Source of the DNA: Candidatus Iainarchaeum sp.
GTDB lineage: Archaea > Iainarchaeota > Iainarchaeia > Iainarchaeales > JAAZKV01
NCBI GenBank assembly: GCA_026397035.1
Contig: JAPLVQ010000083.1
Location: 1-11,255, forward strand
Length of the DNA stretch: 11,255 nucleotides
Reading direction: 5' to 3'
The notes under the pieces were generated by a model. The model was not told where the DNA came from. It did not search any database and was given only the letters and a program-made list of their open reading frames with translations. Shown in pieces: positions 1 through 6,773 of the stretch. A program made the translations under genes and the position numbers. How positions within the stretch are numbered: position 1 is the stretch's first letter; every line of letters starts with the position of its first letter.

Positions 1-44
1 ATTCCTTTGTCATACAACATGACCGCTCTGATTCGTGCATCCAT
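1..44 (-). CDS. Start of a leftward ORF, possibly a transposase N-terminus (partial)
   Basis: Only 14 codons are visible, beginning at an ATG at 44-42 and reading MDARIRAVMLYDKG before the edge. A GGTGA ribosome-binding motif (57-53) lies 8 nt upstream, which supports this start. Short N-termini of this kind, leading into a helix-turn-helix, are common in IS transposases, and the flanking repeats fit that. The fragment is too short to assign a family. It could equally be a host gene or a chance ORF. Confidence 0.33.
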   Translation of the reverse strand, partial: MDARIRAVMLYDKG

Positions 45-45
45 A

Positions 46-94
46 TCCGCTTTCACCACTCACAACCACCACAATAGTGGTGGTAGAAAGCGGA
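46..94. repeat. Two-tier inverted repeat (fold-back hairpin)
   Basis: The outer arms TCCGCTTTC (46-54) and GAAAGCGGA (86-94) are a perfect 9-bp match. The inner arms ACCACCAC (65-72) and GTGGTGGT (77-84) form a perfect 8-bp stem with a 4-nt loop. One base on one side and ten on the other separate the two stems. In minus-strand RNA the outer stem covers part of the GGTGA motif and ends just before the ORF start at 44. Confidence 0.6.
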
Positions 95-126
95 CATAAG
101 TTCGACATACAAATTAGGACATAAGT
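92..126. repeat. Direct repeats of GGACATAAGT
   Basis: GGACATAAGT occurs identically at 92-101 and 117-126, 25 bp apart, with a related GACATA at 104-109. The arrangement suggests binding sites for a recombinase or transposase near an element end. The function is inferred. Confidence 0.5.
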
Positions 127-130
127 CACC

Positions 131-511
131 CTACGCTACACCTATCTTTTGGGCATTTTGCCTAATCTCCTTTAAAACACGCCTTTTTGTTTTTAAAGAC
201 GTGTTAGGATGAATAAGCGAAACAGCTGTAATTTCAAGCTTCTTTCCAAACAATTGTTTAAGACCAGCAGAAACCCTAAGTGTCCCCGCGCCAGAATCAA
301 GGAATCTTATAACTCTTTGCCGAGGATTAGATAAAAACCGTTTTTGAATTAAATTCTCTAAATTTAAACCAAGAAGCTTATCAACATCTTTTAAATCCCT
401 GAAAATTGAATAAGATAATCCAGGTTTTTTGAAAGCTAATCTTCTGTGAGCTCTTACTGAATCAGAAAGCTGTTTTCGTTGATAAGGACCAAGCCGTTTA
501 GTATATTTCAT
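131..511 (-). CDS. SAM-dependent methyltransferase-like protein, C-terminally truncated
   Basis: The 126-residue product shows a class I methyltransferase motif I, FLDSGAGT (residues about 70-77), within a beta-strand, Gly-rich loop, helix pattern. A second strand follows at about 92-100. The chain then stops at residue 126, before motifs II-IV, whereas free-standing class I enzymes are usually 200 residues or longer. The missing half and the abutting IS-like sequence suggest disruption by insertion, which is inferred. The ATG at 511 is chosen because the open frame to 634 would overlap the divergent helicase start, and because AT-rich, TATA-like sequence lies just upstream of 511. The substrate is unknown. 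It is probably non-functional unless a short form is active. Confidence 0.5.
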   Translation of the reverse strand: MKYTKRLGPYQRKQLSDSVRAHRRLAFKKPGLSYSIFRDLKDVDKLLGLNLENLIQKRFLSNPRQRVIRFLDSGAGTLRVSAGLKQLFGKKLEITAVSLIHPNTSLKTKRRVLKEIRQNAQKIGVA

Positions 512-578
512 AATTATATTTGCGCTTTTGGAATTTAAAGAATTATGCTGGCAATCACCGGTACGCTGCCTAGCGCAG

Positions 579-615
579 TTTAATAAGTTAAACCAACAAA
601 TTCTTTTTAGTTGGT
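579..615 (+). promoter_or_regulatory. Putative promoter and leader inverted repeat before the helicase gene
   Basis: An AT-rich TATA-like stretch, TTTAATAA (579-586), lies about 30 nt before the ATG at 616. Between it and the start are the arms ACCAAC (592-597) and GTTGGT (610-615), a perfect 6-bp inverted repeat ending directly against the start codon. It could be an operator or an RNA hairpin that limits translation; both readings are inference. No clear ribosome binding site is visible. Confidence 0.35.
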
Positions 616-3600
616 ATGAAAATAAATATTCCAAAACTAGTGCTTACGGCGAACGATTTTTCATCATTTAACCCAATGCAACAAACTTGCGTTAAAGCTG
701 GCGTTGGGGGAGAAAGTTCTGGTACAGGAAGTGTTGATGGTACAGGAAGTGTTGATGGGATTGGAAGTGCTAATGGTACAGGGGAAAAAACGGATGAATT
801 GAGTCACAAACGGAAGAACTTTGTTATTGCTGCACCAACCGCGAGCGGGAAAACTGTTGTTGCCGAACTCTTTATGCTGGAAGAAGTTCTTCACGAGAGA
901 AAAAAAGTTGTTTATACTTGTCCACTACGTGCGCTTGCAAGCGAACACTATTCTGACTTCAAACGCAAATACACAAAACAAGCAAATCTAGAGAGCGTGC
1001 GTTTTGCCCTCTCAACTGGAGACTTAGATTCAAATAGTTCTTACTTGAAAAACTTTGATGTAATAATGACGACATATGAAAAACTCGCGTCTCTTATTAG
1101 GCATAACGCTGACTGGCTAAAAGAAGTCGGGGCAATAATAATTGATGAATTACATGAACTTGATTCTGACAGAGGGGTAGTACTAGAAATTGCTCTAACA
1201 CAAATGCGAATACTAAACCCCGAGCTGAAGATACTCGGTTTAAGCGCAACAATTCCTAATTCAGAAGAACTCGCAAAATGGCTGAATGCCCAGCTAATAA
1301 AAAGTGACTATCGCCCGACAAAATTAAAAGAAGGAGTGTTATTTGAAAATGTTGTAGAATATTCCGATGATACAAGTGAAGAAGGAGAATTTGAAGAAGT
1401 TATTGAGGGAGCGCTTAAGGACAAAAAACAAATACTCGTTTTTATGAACGCTAGAAAAAGAGCAGAAGCAAAAGCAAGAGAAATATCTGTCCTAACAAAC
1501 AAAACGCTTGACGAAAAACAGAAAAAAGCGCTATTTGGGGTTTCAGAGAATGTGCTCAACGTGCTTGAATCACCCACAGACCAGTGCATTTCACTTTCTG
1601 AATCTGAATCAATAAAAAAAGGGGTGGCATTCCACCACGCGGGGCTAGTTGGAAAACAACGCGAAATAGTGGAAGAAGAGTTTCGCGCCGGAAAAATAAA
1701 GGTACTTTGCGCCACGCCTACCCTTGCCGCAGGGGTAAATACTCCGGCGGACATTGTGGTCATTCCATCGCTTTATCGCTTCGAAAAGTACGGAATGGAA
1801 TTATTGAGTGTTAGAGAAATAAAACAGATGTGCGTCCCATACAAAACTAATGTGTTTACGAAAGAATTTGGTGAAGTGCCTATTGGGAAAATTGTTGAAG
1901 ACAAAATTAAATGCAAAGTTTTATCGTTCAATAATTCTAATAAAAATACTGAGTTTAAAATAATTACTGGGCTTTTTAAGAGAAAAGCGAATAAGCTTGT
2001 TAGAATAATTACAAACACTTGCCAAAAGGTTGACTTAACACCAAATCATGAAGTTGCTGTATTTGAATCTGGTGAATTGTTTTGGAAAGAAGCGCGTCTT
2101 TTAAAAACTGGTGATTTAATTGTGCAGCAGAAAGAGTTTTTTTTAGAAGATAAAGAGCCTTATTTTTATGAGTTATTGCCGAAAAATGAAACGTATGTAA
2201 TTGGTTGCGGTGACATAATAAAAAAAGTTAAATCAAAATACGGGTTTATTGATAAGGAAATTGCAAGCAAAATAGGGGTTAAGCGTAAATATATTTATCA
2301 TTTAAAAAATAACCGCAAATCTATCCATCTTCAGAAATATTTATCTTTGTGTGAATTGTTAGGGTTATCTAGAAGTGAAATTGCAAAAAGAATTAGAGAA
2401 GTAAGGAGTAAAAGTGGAAGCAGACTTATTATCCCAAAATATTTAACAAAAGATTTTTTATGGTTTGCGGGAATGATTGCTACTGATGGCAACATAAACT
2501 ACTTTTCACATAAAAACAAATCAGCCTATGGAAAAATAAGAATATTTAACAAAAATAAGAGAATTATTGAAAAGTCAGTTCAAATAATGCACTCTTTTGG
2601 TTTAAATCCGTATAAATTAGTGGTTCATTCGTGTTATGTGCTTGAGGTTGGGGCAACATTATTGGCAAAAGTTTTAAGAGAACATTTTGGCATACCCTTT
2701 GGTAACAAAAGTCATTTGGTAGAAGTGCCAAATTTATTGTTTGAGTTAGACAAAATTCGAATAGGGGCATATCTTGCAGGTGTTTTTGATGGAGATGGAA
2801 ATTACTGCGCGTCAAAAATTAAAAAGGGTTTAAACACATTTACTTATAGAATACTTTTCGTTACTGAATCAAAGAAATATGCTGAAGGACTTAGAAGATT
2901 GCTTTTGAGAATTGAAATTGTTGCGGCAGTAACAAAGAGCAAGACAAAGCCCACTTTCATAAGGGGGGAAAAAGCAAATTTTAACAAACCAGTTTATCTA
3001 ATTATATTCAGAAAAATAAAATACATTAAAATATTCTCCAAGCTAGCGCCTATTCAAAAGTGCAAGATAAATATAGATTATTCAAAATACCATAATCTTT
3101 ACAAAAAACATTTCTTGTCATATAAGTTTCATGTTGTGCAAATCGCGAGCAGTAAAGAGGTAACAAAACCTCAATTCGTGTATAATTTAAGAATTAAAGA
3201 CAATGAAAATTATTTTGCTAATGAATTGTTAGTCCACAATTGCGGAAGGAGCGGCCGGCCAAAATACTCAACAGAAGGAAAAAGTATTCTTGTGGCAGGA
3301 AGCGAAGCGCAAAAAGAATTATTTATTGAAAAGTACATTAATGGAGAACCAGAACAAGTATTATCAAAACTCGGGATTATTCCAATACTACGAACGCACG
3401 TGCTTGCCCTTACAGCGCTAGGACAAATAAAGGATATAAAAACGATTGAACAATTTTTTGAACAAACCTTGTACGCGCTTCAGCTCCAAAATATGGGTGA
3501 ACTCCTTGACAATATAGCAGAGATTATTTCTGAGCTTGTAGAGTACGGATTTGTTAAGCGTAGTAAAGAAAAGTTTGAAGCAACCCAGTTAGGAAGAAGA

Positions 3601-4284
3601 GTATCAGAATTATTTTTAGACCCCGAAAGCGCAAATGGTTTAATTGAAGCACTCAAAGCGAAAAAAACATTTACTTCATTCTCTTATCTTTATGCATGGG
3701 CATCATGCAACGAATCCTCGCCGTGGTTATTGGTTCCCGCAAAAGCAAAAGCGTTTGTAATGGAAGAACTTTCGACTCGCGCGGATGAATTGCCTGTAAG
3801 TCAGGAAAGAGCGATTTTTGCCCCCGAGTCAAACGAAAAGTTTTACACAGCGCTAGTAATGGAAAAATGGATTAATGAAAAAAAAGAGCAGGAATTATAC
3901 GAAGAATTCGGGCTGGCTCCAGGAACGATTTTTGGAAAAACACAAATAATTGAATGGTTATCCTATGCGACAATAGAACTAGCCAAAGTACTTGGAATAG
4001 AAAAACACTTAATTTTAGCGCAAAAACTCGGGAAAAGAGTAAAATATGGCGTGAAAGAAGAACTCCTACTGCTTGTTGAGTTACGCGGAGTAGGGAGAGC
4101 AAGAGCAAGAAAACTATTTAATGCGGGAATAAAAAAGCCAAGCGAAGTAAAGATGAATTTGGAAAAAGTGGAATCACTTTTTGGAAAAAAAGTAGCCCAA
4201 ATAATTGCAAAACAATTCCCAATGGACAAAAAGAATGCTGAAGAAGCTAGTGAAAAGAATAATTCTTTTCAAACCACTATTTGA
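616..4284 (+). CDS. hel308: Hel308-family superfamily 2 DNA helicase, intein-containing precursor
   Basis: Hel308 is a 3'-5' helicase that acts at stalled or branched replication forks. The 1222-residue precursor has a Q-motif-like FNPMQ (18-22), Walker A APTASGKT (73-80), DELH (177-180), SAT (210-212) and motif V around 363-378. Motif VI would read QM-CGRSGRP but is split after residue 405 by a 470-residue intein and resumes at Cys876. Removing the intein leaves 752 residues, close to the usual Hel308 length of about 700. The C-terminus has the winged-helix and ratchet regions and a helix-hairpin-helix, LRGVGRARARKLF (1156-1168). Residues about 29-66 form an unusual Gly/Ser-rich insert encoded by an 18-bp tandem repeat. 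The gene is divergent from the methyltransferase fragment and converges on the radical SAM gene. Activity requires splicing, because motif VI is needed for ATP hydrolysis. Confidence 0.93.
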   Translation: MKINIPKLVLTANDFSSFNPMQQTCVKAGVGGESSGTGSVDGTGSVDGIGSANGTGEKTDELSHKRKNFVIAAPTASGKTVVAELFMLEEVLHERKKVVYTCPLRALASEHYSDFKRKYTKQANLESVRFALSTGDLDSNSSYLKNFDVIMTTYEKLASLIRHNADWLKEVGAIIIDELHELDSDRGVVLEIALTQMRILNPELKILGLSATIPNSEELAKWLNAQLIKSDYRPTKLKEGVLFENVVEYSDDTSEEGEFEEVIEGALKDKKQILVFMNARKRAEAKAREISVLTNKTLDEKQKKALFGVSENVLNVLESPTDQCISLSESESIKKGVAFHHAGLVGKQREIVEEEFRAGKIKVLCATPTLAAGVNTPADIVVIPSLYRFEKYGMELLSVREIKQMCVPYKTNVFTKEFGEVPIGKIVEDKIKCKVLSFNNSNKNTEFKIITGLFKRKANKLVRIITNTCQKVDLTPNHEVAVFESGELFWKEARLLKTGDLIVQQKEFFLEDKEPYFYELLPKNETYVIGCGDIIKKVKSKYGFIDKEIASKIGVKRKYIYHLKNNRKSIHLQKYLSLCELLGLSRSEIAKRIREVRSKSGSRLIIPKYLTKDFLWFAGMIATDGNINYFSHKNKSAYGKIRIFNKNKRIIEKSVQIMHSFGLNPYKLVVHSCYVLEVGATLLAKVLREHFGIPFGNKSHLVEVPNLLFELDKIRIGAYLAGVFDGDGNYCASKIKKGLNTFTYRILFVTESKKYAEGLRRLLLRIEIVAAVTKSKTKPTFIRGEKANFNKPVYLIIFRKIKYIKIFSKLAPIQKCKINIDYSKYHNLYKKHFLSYKFHVVQIASSKEVTKPQFVYNLRIKDNENYFANELLVHNCGRSGRPKYSTEGKSILVAGSEAQKELFIEKYINGEPEQVLSKLGIIPILRTHVLALTALGQIKDIKTIEQFFEQTLYALQLQNMGELLDNIAEIISELVEYGFVKRSKEKFEATQLGRRVSELFLDPESANGLIEALKAKKTFTSFSYLYAWASCNESSPWLLVPAKAKAFVMEELSTRADELPVSQERAIFAPESNEKFYTALVMEKWINEKKEQELYEEFGLAPGTIFGKTQIIEWLSYATIELAKVLGIEKHLILAQKLGKRVKYGVKEELLLLVELRGVGRARARKLFNAGIKKPSEVKMNLEKVESLFGKKVAQIIAKQFPMDKKNAEEASEKNNSFQTTI
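721..784 (+). repeat. 18-bp in-frame tandem repeat in the helicase gene
   Basis: GGTACAGGAAGTGTTGAT occurs at 721-738 and identically at 739-756. A diverged third copy lies at 757-774 and the start of a fourth at 775-784. Each unit encodes six residues of the GTGSVD type, so copy-number changes keep the frame. The resulting flexible linker lies between the Q motif and Walker A of Hel308. Confidence 0.9.
1831..3240 (+). mobile_element. Hel308 intein with LAGLIDADG endonuclease and HTH-like segment
   Basis: This is a protein-splicing element of 470 residues (406-875 of the precursor). The splice blocks are Cys1 at 406, block B TPNHEV (475-480), block F around 854-869 and a C-terminal VHN (873-875) followed by Cys +1. 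Two LAGLIDADG motifs with their acidic residues, GMIATDG (619-625) and GVFDGDG (722-728), suggest an active homing endonuclease. Residues about 545-585 resemble a helix-turn-helix and probably add DNA contacts. Block F has Glu where many inteins have His. The element sits inside motif VI of Hel308. Codons favour T-ending forms (ATT, GTT, CTT) more than the flanking host gene, which fits horizontal acquisition. Confidence 0.93.
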
Positions 4285-4290
4285 AGAGCG

Positions 4291-4327
4291 AAGCCAGCCA
4301 GAAAAAGCTTTGTCTTTTTATTTGGCT
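4291..4327. terminator. Possible bidirectional terminator between convergent genes
   Basis: The arms AGCCA (4292-4296) and TGGCT (4323-4327) enclose complementary AAAAAG (4302-4307) and CTTTTT (4314-4319). The hairpin sits exactly between the helicase stop and the radical SAM stop, with T-rich sequence on either strand. The role as a terminator is inferred. Confidence 0.4.
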
Positions 4328-5276
4328 ATCTATTATTTAAGAAATAATCGACCCGGCAGGCAGGATATTTTTTTATAGAATTGATTTTAACGGAGTTTAA
4401 TATATCTTTAAGTTTGTCTTCGGGCAGTTTTCCGAGAGCAAATTCATCATTTAAAGGTCTTCCAAGAGAATTGAATGCCCAACCGCAGGAAAGAACAGTC
4501 CCGTCTGCCAAAATGATAAGTTTATTTCCGATTTTACAAGCCCTATCTTTTTTTTCTATCCCCATAAGATCATAAAAGGTGTGATGAAGAGTTACTTTTA
4601 CACTGCCTTCTTTGCCTAATTTAAGGCAATACTCCAAAACAGCCTTATACTCGTTTTCAGATGGTTCAAGAAACTTGAACTTTGCCCCGCGCCCAACAGG
4701 TCTAAACCTGAGCAAGAACCAATTCTGCACGCTATTTTCTTCTAAGAATTTATATAATTCGTTAATATTTTCTTTTGATAAATTATCTTTTTTTAGAACT
4801 GTAGCAACCGTTACAGGGATATTTTTTGAACAAGTAAGTTTTATTGCGCGAATGCTTGCCTTACTGTATTCAGCTTCTCTTGTGCTTTCCAATCTTGGGT
4901 AAAGAGTGTCTAAAGTGAAATCAATCTCGGAAACTTTATCTTTCAGAAAGTCCAAAAGCTCTTCTGTAATGCAGGCGCCAGTTACGCTTAGCTCTATATT
5001 TTTGGCACCAAAATAATCCGATGCTAATTTAATCACTTCCAGATCTTTTTTGAGTAATAAAGGATCCCCGCCGGAAAAATCAAGTTTTATTTCTTTAAAA
5101 CTTTTTGCAATATCCGCCAAAACTTCAAGTTTCTCTTTATGATTTAAACATTGTCCTGATTTCTGTAACTTAGAGTTGAGGAGGTCTTTATTAGCGTTAT
5201 TTACAGTTGCTGGATTAACCATGCAAATTTTACAGCTAAATGGACAGCAATGCACAAGATTCCAGCATATTTCCAT
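4326..5276 (-). CDS. Radical SAM protein with twitch/SPASM-like C-terminus
   Basis: The 316-residue protein begins with the iron-sulfur motif C-x3-C-x2-C (Cys11, Cys15, Cys18), which binds the 4Fe-4S cluster that cleaves S-adenosylmethionine. A SGGDP motif (68-72), the family's GGEP-type SAM-contacting loop, follows. The C-terminal part has spaced Cys247, Cys264 and Cys307 around LADGTVLSCGW (256-266), which resembles a reduced SPASM or twitch domain that could hold an auxiliary cluster. Such enzymes modify peptides, cofactors or lipids; the substrate here cannot be told. There is no obvious precursor peptide gene beside it. It lies 38 bp downstream of the membrane-protein gene, so it may be the last gene of the sepF cluster, although a terminator-like hairpin lies between them. 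Confidence 0.88.
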   Translation of the reverse strand: MEICWNLVHCCPFSCKICMVNPATVNNANKDLLNSKLQKSGQCLNHKEKLEVLADIAKSFKEIKLDFSGGDPLLLKKDLEVIKLASDYFGAKNIELSVTGACITEELLDFLKDKVSEIDFTLDTLYPRLESTREAEYSKASIRAIKLTCSKNIPVTVATVLKKDNLSKENINELYKFLEENSVQNWFLLRFRPVGRGAKFKFLEPSENEYKAVLEYCLKLGKEGSVKVTLHHTFYDLMGIEKKDRACKIGNKLIILADGTVLSCGWAFNSLGRPLNDEFALGKLPEDKLKDILNSVKINSIKKYPACRVDYFLNNR

Positions 5277-5292
5277 ATTAAATCAATAAATG

Positions 5293-5312
5293 AAAAAGGC
5301 GGGATAATCCGC
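5293..5312 (-). terminator. Terminator-like hairpin with T tract
   Basis: On the minus strand GCGG...CCGC arms (5312-5309 with 5302-5299) form a short stem followed by five T residues (5297-5293). It lies directly downstream of the tail-anchored protein gene and could end or reduce transcription into the radical SAM gene. The stem is only 4-5 bp. Confidence 0.35.
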
Positions 5313-5314
5313 TT

Positions 5315-6106
5315 TCAAATTTTAAAAAACCCAATTATGATCAGAATGACCGCAAGAACCATTATTACTATTAAAACTTCTCTACTATCAAAATAGTTCA
5401 AAAACTTTTTTGAAGAAATCTTTATAGTGGATTTTGGAATGCTTTTTGCCTTGGATACCGCTGCATCTTTCCCGCTAAAAATAGCTTCTTTTGAGTACTT
5501 AATCCAGTTAGCTGGATTTTTTAATTCATTAATCGTTTCGCGGGTAATTTCAGCATAACTCTTCTCTCTATTAGGAACAGTATCCAAACCCTCTATTCTA
5601 CCATCAATTGCATTAACAACAAACTTATATTCTTTCTCGCCGAGAACCGCAAAAGTGTAATATAATGGAATAAGCATTTTTTTCGGGCTGGAAACAAAAA
5701 CATTATTTTTTGGGATATTAAAGTGCTTAGCCGTTTTTATTTTTAGAATATCATCTTGTTCGCGCTTTTCAATATTACACCATTTTTCATTATATACTCC
5801 TCTTGGGGCTTCCTGCGTATTTTTCTTCCAATTCTCTTTAAGCAATTCGACTAGGTCAGGACGAACTTCTACTCGATGACCGTCAACAGCCAAAATACCA
5901 TGAACAGTACTCTTAACCGTTTTTTGCTCGTCCGCAGAATCTTCTAAGAAGTAGTGATAATTAAATAAAAAATAAGGCATTAAGTTGAGCTTCAAAGGCT
6001 TAAGCTCATACTCATGCCAGCTTTTTTTTAAAAGTTCTTTTTTAATTGCATCCGCCGCGCCTAGAGCGGTTATGTTAATAGGCAACAAAGGATTGCCTAA
6101 ATACAA
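5315..6106 (-). CDS. Unknown tail-anchored membrane protein
   Basis: The 263-residue product is not recognised as a named family. A single hydrophobic segment at residues 243-261, followed only by a short FKI tail, indicates a C-terminal anchor with the bulk of the protein in the cytoplasm. Two stretches look alike: residues 44-77 (PYFLFNYHYF ... ILAVDG) and 146-172 (IPLYYTFAVL ... VNAIDG). Both are aromatic-rich beta patterns ending in a DG turn, so the protein may contain a duplicated small domain. The start is a TTG at 6106-6104, preceded immediately by an in-frame stop; the next in-frame ATG is codon 43, which would remove the first domain's beginning. It starts 5 nt after the sepF stop, so the two are probably cotranscribed. 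This suggests, but does not prove, a membrane or division role. Confidence 0.7.
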   Translation of the reverse strand: MYLGNPLLPINITALGAADAIKKELLKKSWHEYELKPLKLNLMPYFLFNYHYFLEDSADEQKTVKSTVHGILAVDGHRVEVRPDLVELLKENWKKNTQEAPRGVYNEKWCNIEKREQDDILKIKTAKHFNIPKNNVFVSSPKKMLIPLYYTFAVLGEKEYKFVVNAIDGRIEGLDTVPNREKSYAEITRETINELKNPANWIKYSKEAIFSGKDAAVSKAKSIPKSTIKISSKKFLNYFDSREVLIVIMVLAVILIIIGFFKI

Positions 6107-6111
6107 CTAAC

Positions 6112-6477
6112 TCACTGTCCTTTCTTCTTAATTATTTTTACTTTTGAAGGAGTGACAAGAATTCTTTCAGCTGAAATACCAGCCATGTCGCCGTCAATAG
6201 CCCTAACTTCAGATTTGATTCTTGTAAGCAATTCCTTTAGCTTTGCTTTATTTCTTTTATTCAAATCAGCTATGTTTACTAGAGCAATATTGCCAGTCTT
6301 AACTTCCCTGATAATAACTTCAGAGTCAGCCTCGTTATTCAAATCAAGAGGCTTAACTAAAGCGTCAGCATTCTCATAACTCTCTTCCTGAACAGCGTCA
6401 AGATTATTCAAAAAATCTTCCAAATCCACCGAATCAGTTTTTGTCATTACTTTATTAAAAAAACCCAAATGTACCAC
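6112..6477 (-). CDS. sepF: SepF, FtsZ membrane anchor (archaeal type)
   Basis: The 121-residue protein matches the SepF layout. It has a short N-terminal amphipathic segment (about residues 3-11, HLGFFNKVM) suited to membrane binding, then an acidic linker. A compact C-terminal domain (about 53-116) follows, with VIIREVKTGNIALVNIADL and the turn IDGDMAGIS (94-102). In archaea SepF tethers FtsZ to the membrane at the division site. The start used is GTG at 6477-6475, which keeps the whole amphipathic segment; the first in-frame ATG is codon 11 and would remove most of it. A TATA-like box lies about 30-40 nt upstream. It heads a leftward cluster and is divergent from the candidate origin and cdc6. 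Confidence 0.85.
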   Translation of the reverse strand: MVHLGFFNKVMTKTDSVDLEDFLNNLDAVQEESYENADALVKPLDLNNEADSEVIIREVKTGNIALVNIADLNKRNKAKLKELLTRIKSEVRAIDGDMAGISAERILVTPSKVKIIKKKGQ

Positions 6478-6506
6478 CCCGCTAAAAAGCGCGCATAATA
6501 GGTTTT

Positions 6507-6517
6507 CTTAAATAAAA
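6507..6517 (-). promoter_or_regulatory. Putative TATA box for sepF
   Basis: On the minus strand TTTTATTTAAG lies about 30-40 nt before the GTG start, a suitable distance for a short leader. The surrounding region is AT-rich, so the match has limited weight. Confidence 0.3.
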
Positions 6518-6664
6518 CATTTAAAAGCCCTATGTTGAGGCTCTCTCGCAAACATAACAGTATAGACATAACAAAAGAATTATTTTTTTTAAAAATTATT
6601 TCAATTTCAACTAATTATTCAAAAATCAAGGGGGTCAAATTCATAAAAAGAATAAATTTAATGA

Positions 6665-6683
6665 TTGTTTGCTTTCCAAACAA
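6665..6683. repeat. Perfect 7-bp inverted repeat
   Basis: TTGTTTG (6665-6671) and CAAACAA (6677-6683) are exact reverse complements separated by five bases. The repeat lies at the edge of the AT-rich block in the candidate origin. It may be a protein-binding site or a hairpin; there is no T tract to suggest a terminator. Confidence 0.55.
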
Positions 6684-6773
6684 GAACTCATTTATTAAAG
6701 AAAGAGATAGTATTAGTGGAAGAGTTAATTCGGAAGGTAAACAACCGGTATTTTTATTCTTTTGCTGACAAAA

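Larger units (their letters stand above)
1..128 (-). mobile_element. Probable end of an insertion sequence (partial)
   Basis: Three things are visible. The 10-mer GGACATAAGT occurs at 92-101 and again at 117-126, like paired transposase-binding sites near an IS tip. A long fold-back hairpin lies at 46-94. An ORF starts at 44 on the minus strand, preceded by a GGTGA motif, and runs off the left edge. On the minus strand the inferred tip would read TGACTTATGTCC, starting near 128, right where the neighbouring methyltransferase-like gene stops abruptly. The IS call and its boundary are inferences; no target duplication or second end can be seen. An IS481-like element is one possibility, suggested only by the repeated end motif and the short leader before the ORF. 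Confidence 0.42.

Noticed and set aside
512..634. Longer N-terminus for the methyltransferase-like gene
   Set aside because: It would overlap the divergent helicase start, and the extra residues show no domain character. The ATG at 511 has AT-rich, TATA-like sequence just upstream.
1308..1763. Long minus-strand ORFs opposite the helicase and other genes
   Set aside because: They mirror strong plus-strand coding with known motifs and encode Ser/Phe/Leu-rich low-information products.
6532..6768. 78-codon plus-strand ORF in the region upstream of cdc6
   Set aside because: The product is Lys/Ile/Phe/Ser-rich with no motif and no ribosome site, and it lies in very AT-rich DNA where such ORFs arise by chance. 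It overlaps the candidate unwinding block.
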